A stretch of 64,000 nucleotides of DNA from Impatiens glandulifera (lineage: Eukaryota; Streptophyta; Magnoliopsida; Ericales; Balsaminaceae): positions 41,699,382 to 41,763,381 of the forward strand of contig NC_061863.1 of the NCBI RefSeq assembly GCF_907164915.1. Direction: 5' to 3'. Position numbers and translations under genes: made by a program. Below the pieces are notes generated by a model. That model made no database searches and was not told the origin of the DNA. It saw only the letters and a list, made by a program, of their open reading frames with translations. Of this stretch, positions 24,641 to 38,280 are shown piece by piece; positions within the stretch are counted from its first letter, which is position 1, and each line of letters opens with the position of its first letter.

Positions 24641-25825
24641 AAATGTTTAAAAGTGAAGAGATAAACATTTATAAATCTATAAATTTGTTTTTCATTTTAG
24701 TTTTTAAGAAAGGTTGAAATTATTTTTAATATTTGGGTACATATATTATTTAATAATTGTATATTAGTTGTTATAATATAAAGATTAAAGTCGAATTGAA
24801 GTAATCTATTAAAATATAAATATTAAAATCTTATTTAGACATTTATAATAAATATGGGAATATATTTGTGTAAAATAGAAATATCATTTATTATTTCGTT
24901 GATGTGTCAAATAATATTAGGGTTAAGTTCTCAATCCATATAAATAGTTAGATATTATGTTTCTCTCATGAGACAAAAAAGTACTGATTTATTCATCTTC
25001 CAAAAATACTCAAAGACTATCGATATATATAGGATTGGAAGACTTAAACCCCACCCACATTTGACGTTCCGATCCGGGTGCAGATCCAGAACAATAAGAT
25101 CTGAAAAATAATGAAGAATGGCTTCATGAACTCTTTTTCATTTGAGATTCATGTATATTTCTGTAATTACAGTTTATCTCAATTTATCGACGACATAAAG
25201 TATAAAATTATAGACTTAAAAATTAAAGATTTAGATTAAAAATTCTAACAAATGATATCAGAACCATATTTTTGTCAATATATTGATATTTAGGTTCATA
25301 AGATTTTTAAGAATATGAAAAACACTTATATGTTGTTTATGAAATTCGATAACTAAAAAGACAAATGGTTGAAATTGTAAGGGTAACGAGAATATAAATA
25401 GGAATCAAGTTTTCATGGAATTACATTTTTTTTCAATTATATATATTTATTATTAATTAAATAGTTTATTATATTAATTATTTAAATAATAATTAATAAA
25501 GGAGTTAATTATAATATATATATATATATATGAATTATAGTGAGGGAACTGTTCATATTTTAATTTATTAAATAAATATTAAAGTCATACAGTTACATAA
25601 TTAATAAGAAAATATTTCAGTTAATATAAATAATTTATTTATTATATTAATTATTTAAATAATAATTAATAAAGGATATAAAGATTCAACATTTAATATA
25701 TACATTTATAGAATTTAATTCAATATATATAATTATAAGGATATTAGTTATTTATATTTTCGGTCAAATTTATAAGGAAGTTGATCCCATTAATTAAGGA
25801 AATTGAGTTTTTATAACTTAATTAA

Positions 25826-26091
25826 GGCCTTGTTCGGTTCTGGATTTTTTAAAAAACCAAGAGAGAGAAAATTTAAATGATGGGTGATGATTTTAAGAAA
25901 GTAATGATTATTTTTGGTAAAAAAAACTTAAAGAGTATTGATATTTATAAATAAAATATAAAATAATAATTTAAAATAGAGGGTATTTTTGTATTTTGAT
26001 TAATGATATTAGTGATGTGATGGATGAGAAGTGATTGATTGGAAAATGGATTTTGTGTGGGTTTTTTAAATAACCTAAAGAGAACAAGGCC
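25826..26091. mobile_element. Tourist-like (PIF/Harbinger) MITE
   Basis: 266 bp bounded by the inverted ends GGCCTTGTTC..(left) and ..GAACAAGGCC (right), with a TAA target duplication on both sides (25823-25825 and 26092-26094). The inner parts of the ends (GGATTTTTTAAAAAACC and AAATAACC) are also partly complementary. Confidence 0.8.
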
Positions 26092-26121
26092 TAAGATATA
26101 ATAATTAATATATGAAGAGTA

Positions 26122-26303
26122 TTAGGGAGAGGGAATTTGGGGAGGGAATGAGAGAAGGAATGACATAGCATCACACTCATTCATTGGTTGAAAAAATGGA
26201 AAAGTGGGAGGAAATAGAGAAAAGAGAAAAATTATTTGATTTTTTCAGCGATTATGCCATATTATTCCCTTTCTTATTCCCTTACCCAAATTCTCTCCCT
26301 CAA
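26122..26303. mobile_element. Short inverted-repeat MITE
   Basis: The left end TTAGGGAGAGGGAATTTGGG and the reverse complement of the right end (TTGAGGGAGAGAATTTGGG) match over about 40 bp, continuing into GAGGGAATGAGAGAAGGAAT. About 180 bp, non-coding. Target duplication not resolved. Confidence 0.65.
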
Positions 26304-26591
26304 TCATTTTTTTTAATATATATGTTTTAAAAGGAATTAAAGATAACATTAAGATATAGAAAATAAAGAATTGTATATATGAGTAAGAAGTATTTGAAGA
26401 GTTATATATATTTATATAAATATATATATATATATATATATAAAAAAAGATTTATATATAAATAATTGAGAAATTATGAAAAAGTAAATTAAGAATAAAG
26501 AAAAAGAAAAGAAAACATTCATTATTATAATCAATTACTTTAATAATTTATAAATTTAGAATTTTAGTGATATTTTTATTAATGTATAATT

Positions 26592-26596
26592 AATTA

Positions 26597-26640
<44 letters not shown>
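26592..26640. repeat. (ATT)n microsatellite
   Basis: A run of about 15 ATT units. Confidence 0.85.
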
Positions 26641-26675
26641 TTAAATAAATTATTAATCATGTTATATTACACATT

Positions 26676-26817
<142 letters not shown>

Positions 26818-26984
26818 GTTGATTGATATTAAAAAATATTTAGGTGATAAGTAAAAACACAATTATTTGTTTTGTGTTACAAGCATATGAAATTTATGCG
26901 ATTTTGATAAATAAAACAACATTTAAATTTTTAGTATTAATAACATATTCAAAATTTGGTACAATTTTATGAACACTTAAATTT

Positions 26985-27390
26985 ATAATTATGCGGTTGT
27001 TAGTCGTCCCAAAGGAAGATTAATAATTTGTCGGATTATAAATTTAATTAATGTAAAAATTATTAATTTATAAAAACATATTTATTTTATAAGATTAATA
27101 CGGTTGTGTTCGTAATTATGCGGTTATTAATCAGACAAAAGAAAGTTTAATAATTGGTCGAGTTACACACTTAAAGTAGGTATATAAATTAATTAATTTA
27201 TTAAATCAATTAATTGAAACAACATAAGTTAATATGTTTTTATAAATTAATAATGCAGTGTGTATATAACTAATGCGGTTATTTAATTAGCCCAAAAGAA
27301 GATAAATAATTGGTCATAATAACATTATGCACATGTAATAATGAATATGTAACAATTATTCGGTGTGCAAGGTGAATAATTGGACTATCT
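26985..27390 (+). repeat. Irregular tandem repeat with GCGGTT units
   Basis: Three to four diverged units share (A/T)ATGCGGTT(G/A)TTA, a CCCAAA(A/G)GAAGAT-like segment and TAATAATTGGTC, spaced 127 and 154 bp (26993, 27120, 27274), with a last partial unit near 27355. Within the copia-like insertion. Confidence 0.6.
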
Positions 27391-27939
27391 AAAGATAACT
27401 GATTTTTTGACAAAACTTATTGCTAATATTTGATTACTACAAAACACCACCGTTTGCAAATTAATATTTAATGTCCAAAAATTAAATATTAATGTTGTGT
27501 TTGGTGTCTTATGATGAGACGTACTATTATTTTAATTTTTTGTGAGTATAGTTATTCATTTGTTTTTGTTATCTAATTAAGTTATATTCTTATTTATACG
27601 TTTTCTTTTTAATATCTTAAATTCATTTTATATAATAAAGTTTTGAAACGTATTTAGAATTTTTTATTTTTAAAAATTATATCTAAAAATGTTAAAATTG
27701 CTAAAAGTATAATTAAAATAAAGATATCATAAGAAATACACCATAATATATGTTACATATATTTTGTTTAAAAATTCAGTAATCCAATAAATTATTATCC
27801 GTTTTTGCTAGATTAGATAAAGAACATGTATATGAAATTACAGTTTATCTCAATTTATCGACATAAAACATAAAGAATAAAAAGTATAGACTTAAAGATA
27901 AAATATTCTAAAAAAATGCTAGTATTTTAAAATTCTGAT

Positions 27940-28590
27940 TTATAATTTCATTATAAAATATATATTTTATTTAAATATATCTTTATTTGGAATAAGATTG
28001 TGAATTAGATTATAAAATTATTATTAAATTATATATATATATATTTTTTTTCTAATATGTTATAAATATTTTTTTTCAAAACTCAAATGCATATTTGAAT
28101 ATTTCTATTTTGTTGGAACTTTGAGAGTGAAACGTCCTCTTAAAAAAACTAAAATTAATCTTATTAATTTTTTTTTAAGATTATGAAATCTATAAACTAA
28201 ACAAAAAAATGTGTAACCTTGTTATGTTTGAGTTAAACATATATAAATTGATTTATTTTTTTATCATTTTTTAATTATATTAATTAAATATTATATAAAA
28301 GAAAACTCGAATTTTATTATTTTAATTTATAATTTGATTATATAATACCTATTTGATTTAAATATATCTTAGGAATAAAACTGTGAGTTAGAATAGAAAA
28401 ATATTATTAAATTTATTGATATATATAATCAAAAAATTATATATCACATGTTTTTATTTATTTATTTTAAAACATAATTGCATGTCTAAATATTTGTTAA
28501 GAAATTTGAGCATAAAATGTTCTCTTACAAAATATTTTATTAATCCTATAAAAACTTTTACGAATTATAAAATAAATAAATTAAATTCAA
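27940..28590. repeat. Upstream blocks B1 and C1 of the defensin locus
   Basis: Two further copies (27940-28215 and 28325-28590) of the segment found at 24355-24640. They lack any trace of the peptide exons. The 63-aa frame at 28416 is not supported. Confidence 0.6.
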
Positions 28591-28620
28591 ATTGTTTAAC
28601 TTTTTAAAAGTGAGAATGTA

Positions 28621-28955
28621 AAACATTTATAAATATATATATATTAATAATAATAATAATTAATTTTAAATCCCGAGTAATCGTACCCAATGCACAACCC
28701 ATCTTGTGAAAGTAATTGTTCATGGATGAATTTGTTAATAAAATTTTAAACAATTAAATTTAAAATAAAATTAAAAATGTATATTTATCTTGAACAGGAA
28801 ACTTACTCTACATGTGCAATATTTTATATGACTTTATAATTTAAATACAATATCAAGAAAAATAATCTACATTTTATAAACGTGTGTTTATATTATATAA
28901 AATAATTGTATTAATTTCTTATAAAAATTATTTATACCTAAAATGTATTATATAA
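28621..28955. other. AT-rich spacer
   Basis: Nothing recognisable. Confidence 0.4.
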
Positions 28956-28956
28956 A

Positions 28957-28985
28957 CTAGCCTTGAACATGTACGTTGCAAAAAA
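28957..28985 (-). mobile_element. Helitron-like 3' terminus
   Basis: On the minus strand, an imperfect hairpin (GCAACGTACATGTTC) is followed after a few bases by CTAG and then a host T at 28956. This is the Helitron 3' signature (hairpin, CTRR, insertion into AT). The body would extend to the right; no 5' TC end or Rep/helicase gene was found. Confidence 0.35.
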
Positions 28986-30489
28986 AAAACCCCAAAAAGA
29001 AATACTTTATATTTTGTTGAATAAAAGAAAAATAAAACTTATCTCAATTATATTTTAGATGTAAAGAGTAAAATAAAAGATAAATCATAATACATTTAAA
29101 ATTTTAAAATCACAAAATCTATTAATAATAAATGTCAAGCAAAGTTACGTAACTTACGTCGAGACTCTAAAAATAAGATCAAATTGATCATTTTTACCTA
29201 GGTAGACAAATTTGTGATTTTCAAGGTGGCTTAGAGAAATAACTAATAAGATAAAAAAATTTATAAAAAACTAATTAGCAATAATATAACAGAATAATAC
29301 TTGGATATGGACTTATAGTCAATATAAAATAAGAAACCTCAAATAAACACAAATTACTCATTACTATTATATTAATCTATAAAATTATTCTTACTTTTAT
29401 AAGAATTTTATTGTTCACTTACCAAAATTACTTTTATTGTTTGTTTTTGTGAGGCGAAAGTCATCTGCTGTAGGAAAATTATGACCCATAGAATTAGATT
29501 TCTTATAAGAGATTTCAATTAATAAAATCCGTCGTAATCCAAAATTGAATAATCAAATTCTTATTATTAAGAATTCAGCGACAATTATGGATGTCAAATA
29601 CACATATTGTCATCCTTATCACATGCATCTTTTTGCTGAGCCATGTTTGTGCGGCTATTGGTAGTGCGTTTTCATTTGATATATTCTTCTTCTTTATATA
29701 ATGGAATAGAAAATAACGGAGTTTGTGTTCATAAAATTAAAAATACTTCCTCGTAAACATATTCCTTTAATAAATATAACATTAATCTCAATGAAGGAAA
29801 TACATAAAAAATAAATAAATTTAGGGTCACCACATATACAACAATTTACCACCTTGAATAAATGGACAAATTAATTCAGAATTGAACGAACAATTATAAT
29901 CTCAATTTCATAAACGGATTTTATTCTTACCCGTCTAACAGTTTTGTTGACAATAACAAATTTAGGGGATTGCATCAAATAGTTGTTAAAGAAAGTTATG
30001 TGAACAATGTCGAATGGTTGTCTTTGGGGTTTGTGAGCGACAGCGGGACAAATTCCTTAACAAAATGATTTAGCTTAGAGAACATTTTCCCAAATTCACA
30101 ATCCCATCAAAACTCTAGCGAAAAAGAGGGAATACATGAGAGAAAGACCCGCGAGAATCTCTTTATGCCAAACGACTCGCGAGAAACCTGACACCTCAAA
30201 ACTAAATGGTCAAAACTAAATACCTAAGTGTCATTATATATATACTTGGGTATTGTAGTTTTCACCATTTAACGATATAAAATATTTTGTGTTTTGAAAA
30301 CTAAAATATTTTTTTAAAAAAAAAATCATCAAAAGTTATTATAGTTATTTTAGTAAGACACATAACTACTACAAAACATGATTTAGTTACTTGCTCCTAC
30401 CAATTCCGCATTCTTAGAATTTTCTTAAGAAATTTTTTTTATTAGCAACACTAAATGGAATAATATGAACCAAATAAGTCTTTCTAGAA
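28986..30489. other. AT-rich sequence, no gene seen
   Basis: May be the body of the Helitron-like element ending at 28957. A GC-richer patch (30030-30200) contains two CTCGCGAGAA/CCGCGAGAATC-like words. No coding frame. Confidence 0.35.
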
Positions 30490-31060
30490 AAGCATTACCA
30501 ACACCAAGGTTATATTAAAAAAGAAATTAAAAAAATTATTCCACAAGATAATACATACCTCAATTGTCGAATAACATATCAAAAGAAGGAGAAATATTTT
30601 TGTGCATGCAAAACTTTGTGTCCTCATCTAATGCAAAAGAAGATCTAGAAAAAAAAAAAGTCAGGACACTCAGCAAAAAAAATCCAAAAAAGCAATAACA
30701 CTCAAGTTATATTAAAAAACTCTTTCAAAAAATAATAATTACCTCTATAGTCGAAGAACATATCAAGAGAATGAATAAAAACTTTGCGCCTATAGGATTT
30801 TGTCGTCCTAATCTGATGAAAAAGAATATCTTTAAGAGGAAATGTTGTGTCACTCACCAGAGAATCCATAAAAATAATAGTAACACGCAAGCAATATTAA
30901 AAATAAAATAAAATATTCTTTCAAAATATAATACTTACTTGAAGAGTCGGAATAACATATATTAAAAGAATATGAGATAATTTGCAACTGGATAATATTT
31001 ATCGTATTAATATGATGCAAGAAAATTAGAAAATATACTAGAGATGAAAGGTCATAAAAC
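30490..31060. repeat. Tandem repeat, three units of about 190 bp
   Basis: TTATATTAAAAA starts at about 30510, 30705 and 30891. Each is followed by (A)TAATAC/AATTACCT, a TCGAA(T/G)AACATAT segment, a variable stretch with AT(C/A)TGATG(C/A)AA and (A/C)ACTCA. The 62- and 97-aa minus-strand frames fall in it and are unsupported. Confidence 0.6.
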
Positions 31061-31305
31061 TTGTTAGAGAGTAAAGTTGTAGAGAAATAAAAAAAAGCCA
31101 TACACAATTTAATTAAGCATATGTGATATGTGAGACCTTTCAAGTCCTATTTATGTTTTTATTGATTAATAAAAACATGGGTTAACCTGCAAAATTACTT
31201 GGATCAGATAATCGCTCTATTTATATTAAGGTAAATATCCCAATCAAGAAGACAGAGCGTTCGACCCGACAATATGAAGCAATCTAAATGTTAGCCATCA
31301 TTATG

Positions 31306-31307
<2 letters not shown>

Positions 31308-31360
<53 letters not shown>
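31308..31360. repeat. (AT)n microsatellite, left flank of fold-back element
   Basis: About 26 AT units, matched by a shorter run at 32384-32409 on the other side of the element. Confidence 0.9.
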
Positions 31361-31363
<3 letters not shown>

Positions 31364-32378
31364 GTGCTTTTCCCACCCCTTCCCATATTTCCACCCCCTC
31401 TCACTACTTAATTAATTCTAAAATGACTTATTTATCCTTACCACTTTTATATATTTACATTTCTTATTTTATTTATTTTATTTATTTTATTTTATTTAAT
31501 TATTAAGGTTTTTTGATTAAATATAATTAATTAATTAATTTTTAGTATTTTTTTTAACTTTATTTATTTAATTAAAAATACAAAATATTATTATTTTTAT
31601 ATTATAATTATTTAAAATATATTAAATATTTGAATGTTTACTAATTTAATAAAATATAAATATTTAATATTTTATTATATTAATTATATATATATATATT
31701 TTTAAATACTTATAAAAATCAATTTTTTTATAATGTTTGACTAATTATTAAAATATAATATTAAGTAAAATATTATGATTAGATTAATTATTAATTATTA
31801 TTGAATAGATAATTTTATTTATAAAAATATTAATAATTATCAATATTATGTTTGACTAATTATTAATATATAATATTCTTAATTAAAATTAAAAATAATT
31901 ATTAATATATAATATTATTAATCAAAATTAAAAATATTATGTTTGACTAATTATTAATATATAATATTATTAATTAAAATATTATGATTAGACTAATTAT
32001 TAATTATTATTTAATAAATAATTTTTATAAGTATTTTAGTATATATATATATATATATATAATTAATATAATAAAATATTAAATATTTATATTTTATGAA
32101 ATTAATACACATTTTAATATTTAATATATTTTAAATAATTATAATATAAAAAAATAATATTTTGTATTTTTAATTAAATAAATAAAGTTAAAAAATATTA
32201 AAAATTAATTAATTATATTTAATAAAAAAACTTAATAATTAAATAAAATAAAATAAAATAAGTAAAATAAATAAAATAAGAAATATAAATATATAAAGGT
32301 GGTAGAGATAAATAAGTCATTTTTAAATTAATTAAAGAGTGAAGTGGGATTGGGAATATAGGAGGGGTGGGAAAAGCA

Positions 32379-32383
<5 letters not shown>
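31361..32383. mobile_element. 1-kb fold-back element inserted in a TA microsatellite
   Basis: Nearly the whole element is one imperfect palindrome. The left arm starts GAGGTGCTTTTCCCACCCCT; the reverse complement of the right arm starts GAAATTGCTTTTCCCACCCC. Homology continues through AATTAATT..AAAATGACTTATTTATC to the centre near 31870, where TATGTTTGACTAATTATTAA recurs several times. (TA)n runs flank both ends. Non-coding; resembles Micron-like or TA-targeting MITEs, superfamily not assigned. Confidence 0.75.
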
Positions 32384-32409
<26 letters not shown>

Positions 32410-32429
32410 CAAACATGATTGGGATCCTA

Positions 32430-33835
32430 TCTTTTATGATTTGAAAATTATCGTATCAAGTTTATAAAATTCATGTTAAGCAGTTATTTGAATCAAAATT
32501 CATGCTTAAAAGTTTAAAAACACAAATTTCAAATTTTTCAGATTTTTAAATCAAATTTGGGTTCTTTGATTAAGGTTGAATTGATGAAATATTTTTCAAC
32601 GGAAAGTTTGGACATCATCTAGGGATGAATTTCGACTATAGAAATAACAAAATTGAGCCCTAAAACATATCAACCCGGTCGAACTTGAAAAAAATCAATT
32701 TTGAATCACAATTTGAATTATAAATGATCTGTAAACTTACTAGTGATTGGGGAACATTCTAATGATCTTTATGAAGCTTTGTAGAGCACTGGATCGAAGC
32801 TTGGAACGCCAAAATGATTTCTTCAAAAACTAGTCGTCGGAGCTCCAATAGAAATCTTCAAGAAGACGGTGATAATTGGATTTTGATAAATGGATTTGAA
32901 GAAGAAGCTAGGTCAGTTTCGAAGTTGAATTCATATTGAATTTGGCTTCTAAAACTCTTCTTCTTTGTTTCTTTTTTGTCCTTTCTAGCCTAGTTCTAGG
33001 ATAGTTTTGACTTCAAACTTTATGGGAAATGATGGCGAGGGAGAGACATGCACATGAATGAATTTTGAGAGGATAAGGACGAGAAACGAAGAATATCCAA
33101 TTTCTGGAAGGTCGTCAGCGTCGAGTGCGAGCCTCTGGCGTTTTTTCAGTCTCGGCGAAGAAGACGCTCAAAATGACATCGTTCATTTTAACGAAACGCA
33201 TCGTTGCGTTTCGTTGGTCGCTCGGGAGTTTTGTTAGCGTCCAGGCTAATGGGCGTCTTTTGCTCCTATTTCATAGGCGCTTTTCTTTGGTTACAACCGG
33301 TTGCATGGAACGTCTTGGCGCGTTGAATAAAGCTCAGGCGCTCAACTGATGACCATTGATCCTGCTGCAAAGTTTAAACATAATTTTTGCCACATAGAAT
33401 CATCAGTTTATATATTTAATAAAATGTTTATTTGAAATCGAATTTTCAACCCTTTCTTGGGTTTTTCTTAACCAAATTAATACAAAAAACAATTTTGGAA
33501 ATATAATAAAAATTATGTCCATATTTTTTTTATTTTTGGGTGTATTTTGGGGTATTTATTTAATTATTTTAAGCCATAAATTATACATAGTTTATGTTTA
33601 AAATCACAATTAAATTATTTCAACCTCTTTTTAGAATTAATTTGGGTAAAATAAAATACAACAATTTAATCTCAAATTGTTTTTTTATTTTTAATTAGAA
33701 TTTATTTATCATAATAATTAATCTTAATTTAGTTTAAACCTTTTCTTTTGGGATTATTTTGAATTTAAAAATTCAAAATATTATTTTAAAATTATAAATA
33801 TTATTATAAATTGGGATATGTCAAATTTATATAGT
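32430..33835 (-). mobile_element. Ogre-type LTR remnant
   Basis: The GC-richer block at 33060-33350 (GCGAAGAAGACGCTC, ACGAAACGCA, TTGGCGCGTTGAAT) and the flanking AT-rich parts align with the minus-strand LTR at 43885-45782. The U3 edge is near 33835 (GGGATATGTCAAATTT versus GTAGGTAAAATTTTAG). No internal region is attached. The 74-aa frame at 33125 is an LTR artefact. Confidence 0.5.
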
Positions 33836-34500
33836 TATATAGGTTATTACATGATTTGTTTTAAATTATTACATAATCAAATATGATTTTATACTTTCTA
33901 ATTTATCGTATCACTCAAATAATTAATCAAAATATTAAAATAATTACTATTTTTTATATAAATTATACATAGTTTATGTTTAAAATCACAATTAATTATT
34001 TCAACCTCTTTTTAGAATTAATTTAGGTAAAATGAAATACAACAATTTAATCTCAAATTGTTTTTTATTTTTAATTAATATGATTTTAATTATTTTAAGC
34101 CATAAATTATACATAGTTTATGTTTAAAATCACAATTAAATTATTTTAACCTCGTTTTAGGATTAATTTGGGTAAAATGAAATACAACAATTTAATCTCA
34201 AATTGTTTTTTTATTTTTAATTAATTTTTTCAATTAGAATTTATTTATCATAATAATTAATCTTAATTTAGTTTAAACCTTTTCTTTTGGGATTATTGTG
34301 AATTTAAAAATTCAAAATATTATTTTAAAATTATAAATATTATTATAAATTGGGATATGTCAAATTTATATAGTTATATAAGTTATTACATGATTTGTTT
34401 TAAATTATTACATAATCAAATATGATTTTATACTTTCTAATTTATCATATCACTCAAATAATTAATCAAAATATTAAAATAATTACTATTTTTTATATAA
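33570..34500. repeat. Local triplication of an LTR edge
   Basis: ATAAATTATACATAGTTTAT recurs at about 33575, 33958 and 34102, each followed by AAAATCACAATTAA..TATTT(C/T)AACCTC. The first and third copies also share the following 350 bp including GATATGTCAAATTTATATAG. The middle copy is truncated. Confidence 0.75.
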
Positions 34501-35808
34501 AAAATATTTATCATTATTTGTTAATACCTTTTATAATTATTTATATAAAAAACATACTTTCTCAAATTAATGCTTATACAAAAAATTTAAAATAATTTAG
34601 ATTTATTCTAGTACCCTTAACCCATAAGTAGTCTTTTGTTTAAAATGTCTTATTCTAATTTTCAATCACAACATTTATTAAATTAAAATACTTTTTATTT
34701 ATTTAAATAGTTTTATTATGTAATTATCATTCATAAAAAAATATTTTTTTTTATCAAAATTAGAACAACGCATTAGTGTCTGCATTATCTTGTAATAATA
34801 AAAAGGTGACATGGACAGAGAATAAGTAAATATATATTATTTATGACAAAAATGAATTTTATTTTTAAATAAAGAATTATGTGGAGGAAAATGCACAACA
34901 ACTTTTCGGAAATATTCAAAGCAGAAAAACAGAAAAGTATTTAAAGTGATCCCAATAAAAACAAATAATTTCTAATTTAACTAATTATAGTTCAATCCAG
35001 ACAAATTATATTTCTCTTAAAAAAATGATTAATCATTGTATTTCATTTTTTTTTAATAATGTTAGTATTTTCTATTACTATGTTAGTAAAAATATATATA
35101 ATAATAAAATATAATTTTTATAAAAAAATTAAAAATATTTTATTTAATAAATTAAATAATATTATTAATAATAAAAAATAAAATGATATTTGATTTTATT
35201 TATCTTGGTAGCTGGTAAATCCGAAAGACACGTTCTTAGATAGAGTAAAAATTTATTTTAGTAATTTTATTTCTTCTTAATTAAAATATATATTTTAAAT
35301 AAATTAAACAATTAGAGAGATTCCCATTATATTTGTTTTGGCTTTATTTGAATTTAAATGAGCTATAGTCTTTTGTTTTGTGGCTTTATTGGGTTCTCTC
35401 CTATTATATTTGGTTTTGCTTTATTTTAATTTAAATGAGCTTTAGTCTCCTTTCATTAATAACAATTAATAAACTAATAAAAAAATAACAAGTACTTTTA
35501 ATACACTCATTATTTATCTCATTAGAACTTAAGGTTAAAAACACATATTTTGTTTGTATAATTGACATGTACATTTTAAATTCATAAAATATTGTCATAA
35601 TTACTATTATTAATAAGGAAAAAAGCTCACTAATTAAAATAAGGAAAAAAGCTCACTAATTTTGTATTAAAATAAAATACTTTAAAAATAATTAAAAATA
35701 GAATTGAAAATTGTATAAGATATTGACTTAGATCACTAATTATTTAATTTATGTTAACTGAGTTAAATTAAAAATAAAAAGTCTTAGGCTTACGGTATCA
35801 ACATACCT
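34201..35808. repeat. 1.6-kb duplicated block, copy 1
   Basis: Nearly identical to 50234-51846 in the same orientation. Landmarks are ACATGGACAGAGAATAAGTA, GAAAAACAGAAAAGTATTTA, and the doubled AAGGAAAAAAGCTCACTAAT. Similarity stops after TACGGTATCAACATACC. No coding sequence. Confidence 0.9.
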
Positions 35809-37459
35809 ACACATTTATTTTAGACTAACTTTTTATTTTAGACTCACTTTTTATTTTGTATTGGTCTTTTTTAATTTAATTTAGTATATTTCATTTAATT
35901 TATGATTTTGTATTAACAAGCTTAACAAAAGATTGTTTTGTAATTTATAATTTATAAGTTTGTTGTCATGTATATTAATTTTATATTTATTATATTATTT
36001 AATTAAAAATGACAATATTTAACTATAATGGAATGATATAATAAAATGATTTATTTTTTAAGATAAGTTTTCATGATATTTAAAATTTTAATAATATTTA
36101 ATAATTTCTCAATATTACTTCTGAGTTAAGATCATGATAACAAAACATAGACTCATAAAAAAATTTGTAGGTCTAATTTCCTAATTAACTCAAAACAAAT
36201 ATCTTTAAAAATAATCTTTTAGTTTAAATATATATATTCCTATTTATTTTTAAAAATTAAACCCTTTAAGTAATTATTTGTTATTATTATTTAATATACC
36301 CATAATAAAAAAGATAATTTATACTAATATTATTTTTTAGTAATTCAACTAGATAGTTTTGTACATTCTGCTTTTATTACTGATATTTATGTTCTTATTA
36401 AATATTATCATTATTATTAAAATTGAGATACACATATTTTTTGAAAACAATATTATATAAATATACAATTTTGATTAAACATATTATACAAATTAATTTC
36501 AAAAATATTTAATTCTTAATCAATAAAATAAAATTTTCTAAATTGAATATATTTAATTGTTTAAAAAAAACGATTTAATTTTTAAAACCAAGTTCAAATT
36601 AAATTTCAAATTAAGTATATTAAATTATTTCAAACTAAAAAAAATTAATTAAGTAAAAATTAAGGTAATCAGATAGATATCGATCTATAAATTAAATAAT
36701 ATCATAATATTGAAATTAGGACTAAAACAATATTCTTAAATAATAATATTTTTTTATGAGAATTAAAACTTTAAATAAGAACCAATTGGACAAGAATAGT
36801 ATAAAACATTTAAAATAAATTCAAAATCAAACAAACCCTTATATTAATAAAAGAAATTAGTTAAACGTGACACTAGAGATTAGTTTAAAATTAGTTTCTG
36901 AACATGGTCGCAATTAACACAAATCTAGCTAGTTTTAATATTGAAATGAAGAATAAGAAGTGTCTTTGCGACTTCTTAGAAGAGAAGACGAAGAAAATAA
37001 AACAAGAATGATGAATTATGAAATTAAGTTAAAATATCTATTTTATAATTTTTTTCTTCTACGAGTTAATTAACACAATTTTATTTCATCCTCAAAGTAA
37101 ATAACACACCACCTTATTTATTAGCATAAATTCGATGCATTTACCTAGGTAAAGATATAAACAAAATATTATTTATATATAAATATTTTAAATAAAAATA
37201 ATATTATTCAAATATTTAAATTAATTTTAATTTATAAAATAAAATTCAATCCAAATTTAATTTTACTTATATTCTTAAATTCATCTAGTATATAATTAAC
37301 GTGGACCAATCATATAAATTGACAATATCAATTAGATAAGACGAAAAATAGTTTAAAAAAAATAATTCATTCAACATTAAATTTTAGATCAAATTACCAC
37401 TCAAATTAAAATTAAATTTTGGACCAAGTTTATAAGTATATAATAAACAAATAAAATTT
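35809..37459. other. AT-rich sequence, no gene seen
   Basis: Low complexity; no repeat or frame supported. Confidence 0.4.
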
Positions 37460-38280
37460 TATCGGCCGTTCCCATTAGAGATGACACATGCCCTTTTAGG
37501 TCGAGTAGTTCTCGAGTTTGTTTAAGAATCATATTACATTTTTAAGGTTTTGGGGTTTTACCTTCTCGTTGAAGGTGTTTCACATCCGTTTTTGGTAGTC
37601 TTAAGTTTTGCACAAAACGTTTAACCTCTTGTCTTCCATTAGTGTCAGTTGATCGTATCTTGACCTTACAAATCAAATGACACTCAAAAGTGGGTCATTT
37701 TAAAAAATGACCTTACTAATTTCATTTTTTAAATATAACCCTTTTTTTTAAAATTTGGACGTTTTTACCCTTCTTAACTTTATATTATTTTCTTCCCTTT
37801 TCCTTTTCCTTTTCCCCACATTTCCCGTTTTCTTTCCCCTCTCTTCCCCTACGACCGTTGCTCTCCCCCCTTCCCACGCCCAAGCCCCAATAATCTCCAA
37901 GACGGTTCCAATTGACTCCCCCACGATCTCCAAACGCCTACCCCTCGAGCCCGACTAACCGACGATAGCCAAACACATCTAGGCCGACTCCTCGAAGATC
38001 GTCAAGCCTCGGAGACGCTGAGCCCATCTCCTCGATGTTCGCCCAACATGTCTGAGGTTAGTTTTTGACTACTCCCCGATGATTTTACTATTTTTACATG
38101 TTGAGTATGAAGGTTTTATGGTTTTAGTTTAGGGTTTAGACTTTAGTGAGTTCTATTGTTTTGGTTTGAAATGCTTTGATCCGAGAAATGTATAGTCTTT
38201 CCTTAATCTGAATGGTTTGTGAACATTTTCCCGTCCCGAAGTAGCACTTCATGACATTAACAAAAAAAACATGTTCCCTT
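37460..38280. other. GC-richer region, identity unknown
   Basis: Contains a pyrimidine-rich stretch (37790-37860) and a C-rich segment to about 38050. Overlapping frames on both strands (37748-37958) are low-complexity and not convincing. It may be the 3' side of the adjacent LINE fragment, but I see no poly-A end that proves it. Confidence 0.3.

Larger units (their letters stand above)
23386..24680. repeat. Segmental duplication, copy 1 (defensin block)
   Basis: This block, including the defensin-like gene, aligns with 45786-47160. Shared landmarks are TTTGGTGGTCATTAACCATT (23570 and 46008), the gene itself, and the upstream ATATATTTTATTTAA..ATATCTCTA segment. Confidence 0.75.

Noticed and set aside
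33125..33349. 74-aa frame in GC-richer DNA
   Set aside because: Falls in the U3 block of an Ogre-type LTR and corresponds to the non-coding blocks at 250-670 and 44870-45260.
37748..37958. Overlapping frames on both strands, one with a hydrophobic start resembling a signal peptide
   Set aside because: Low-complexity pyrimidine-rich DNA gives runs of Phe/Leu/Ser; no splice partner or homologue recognised.
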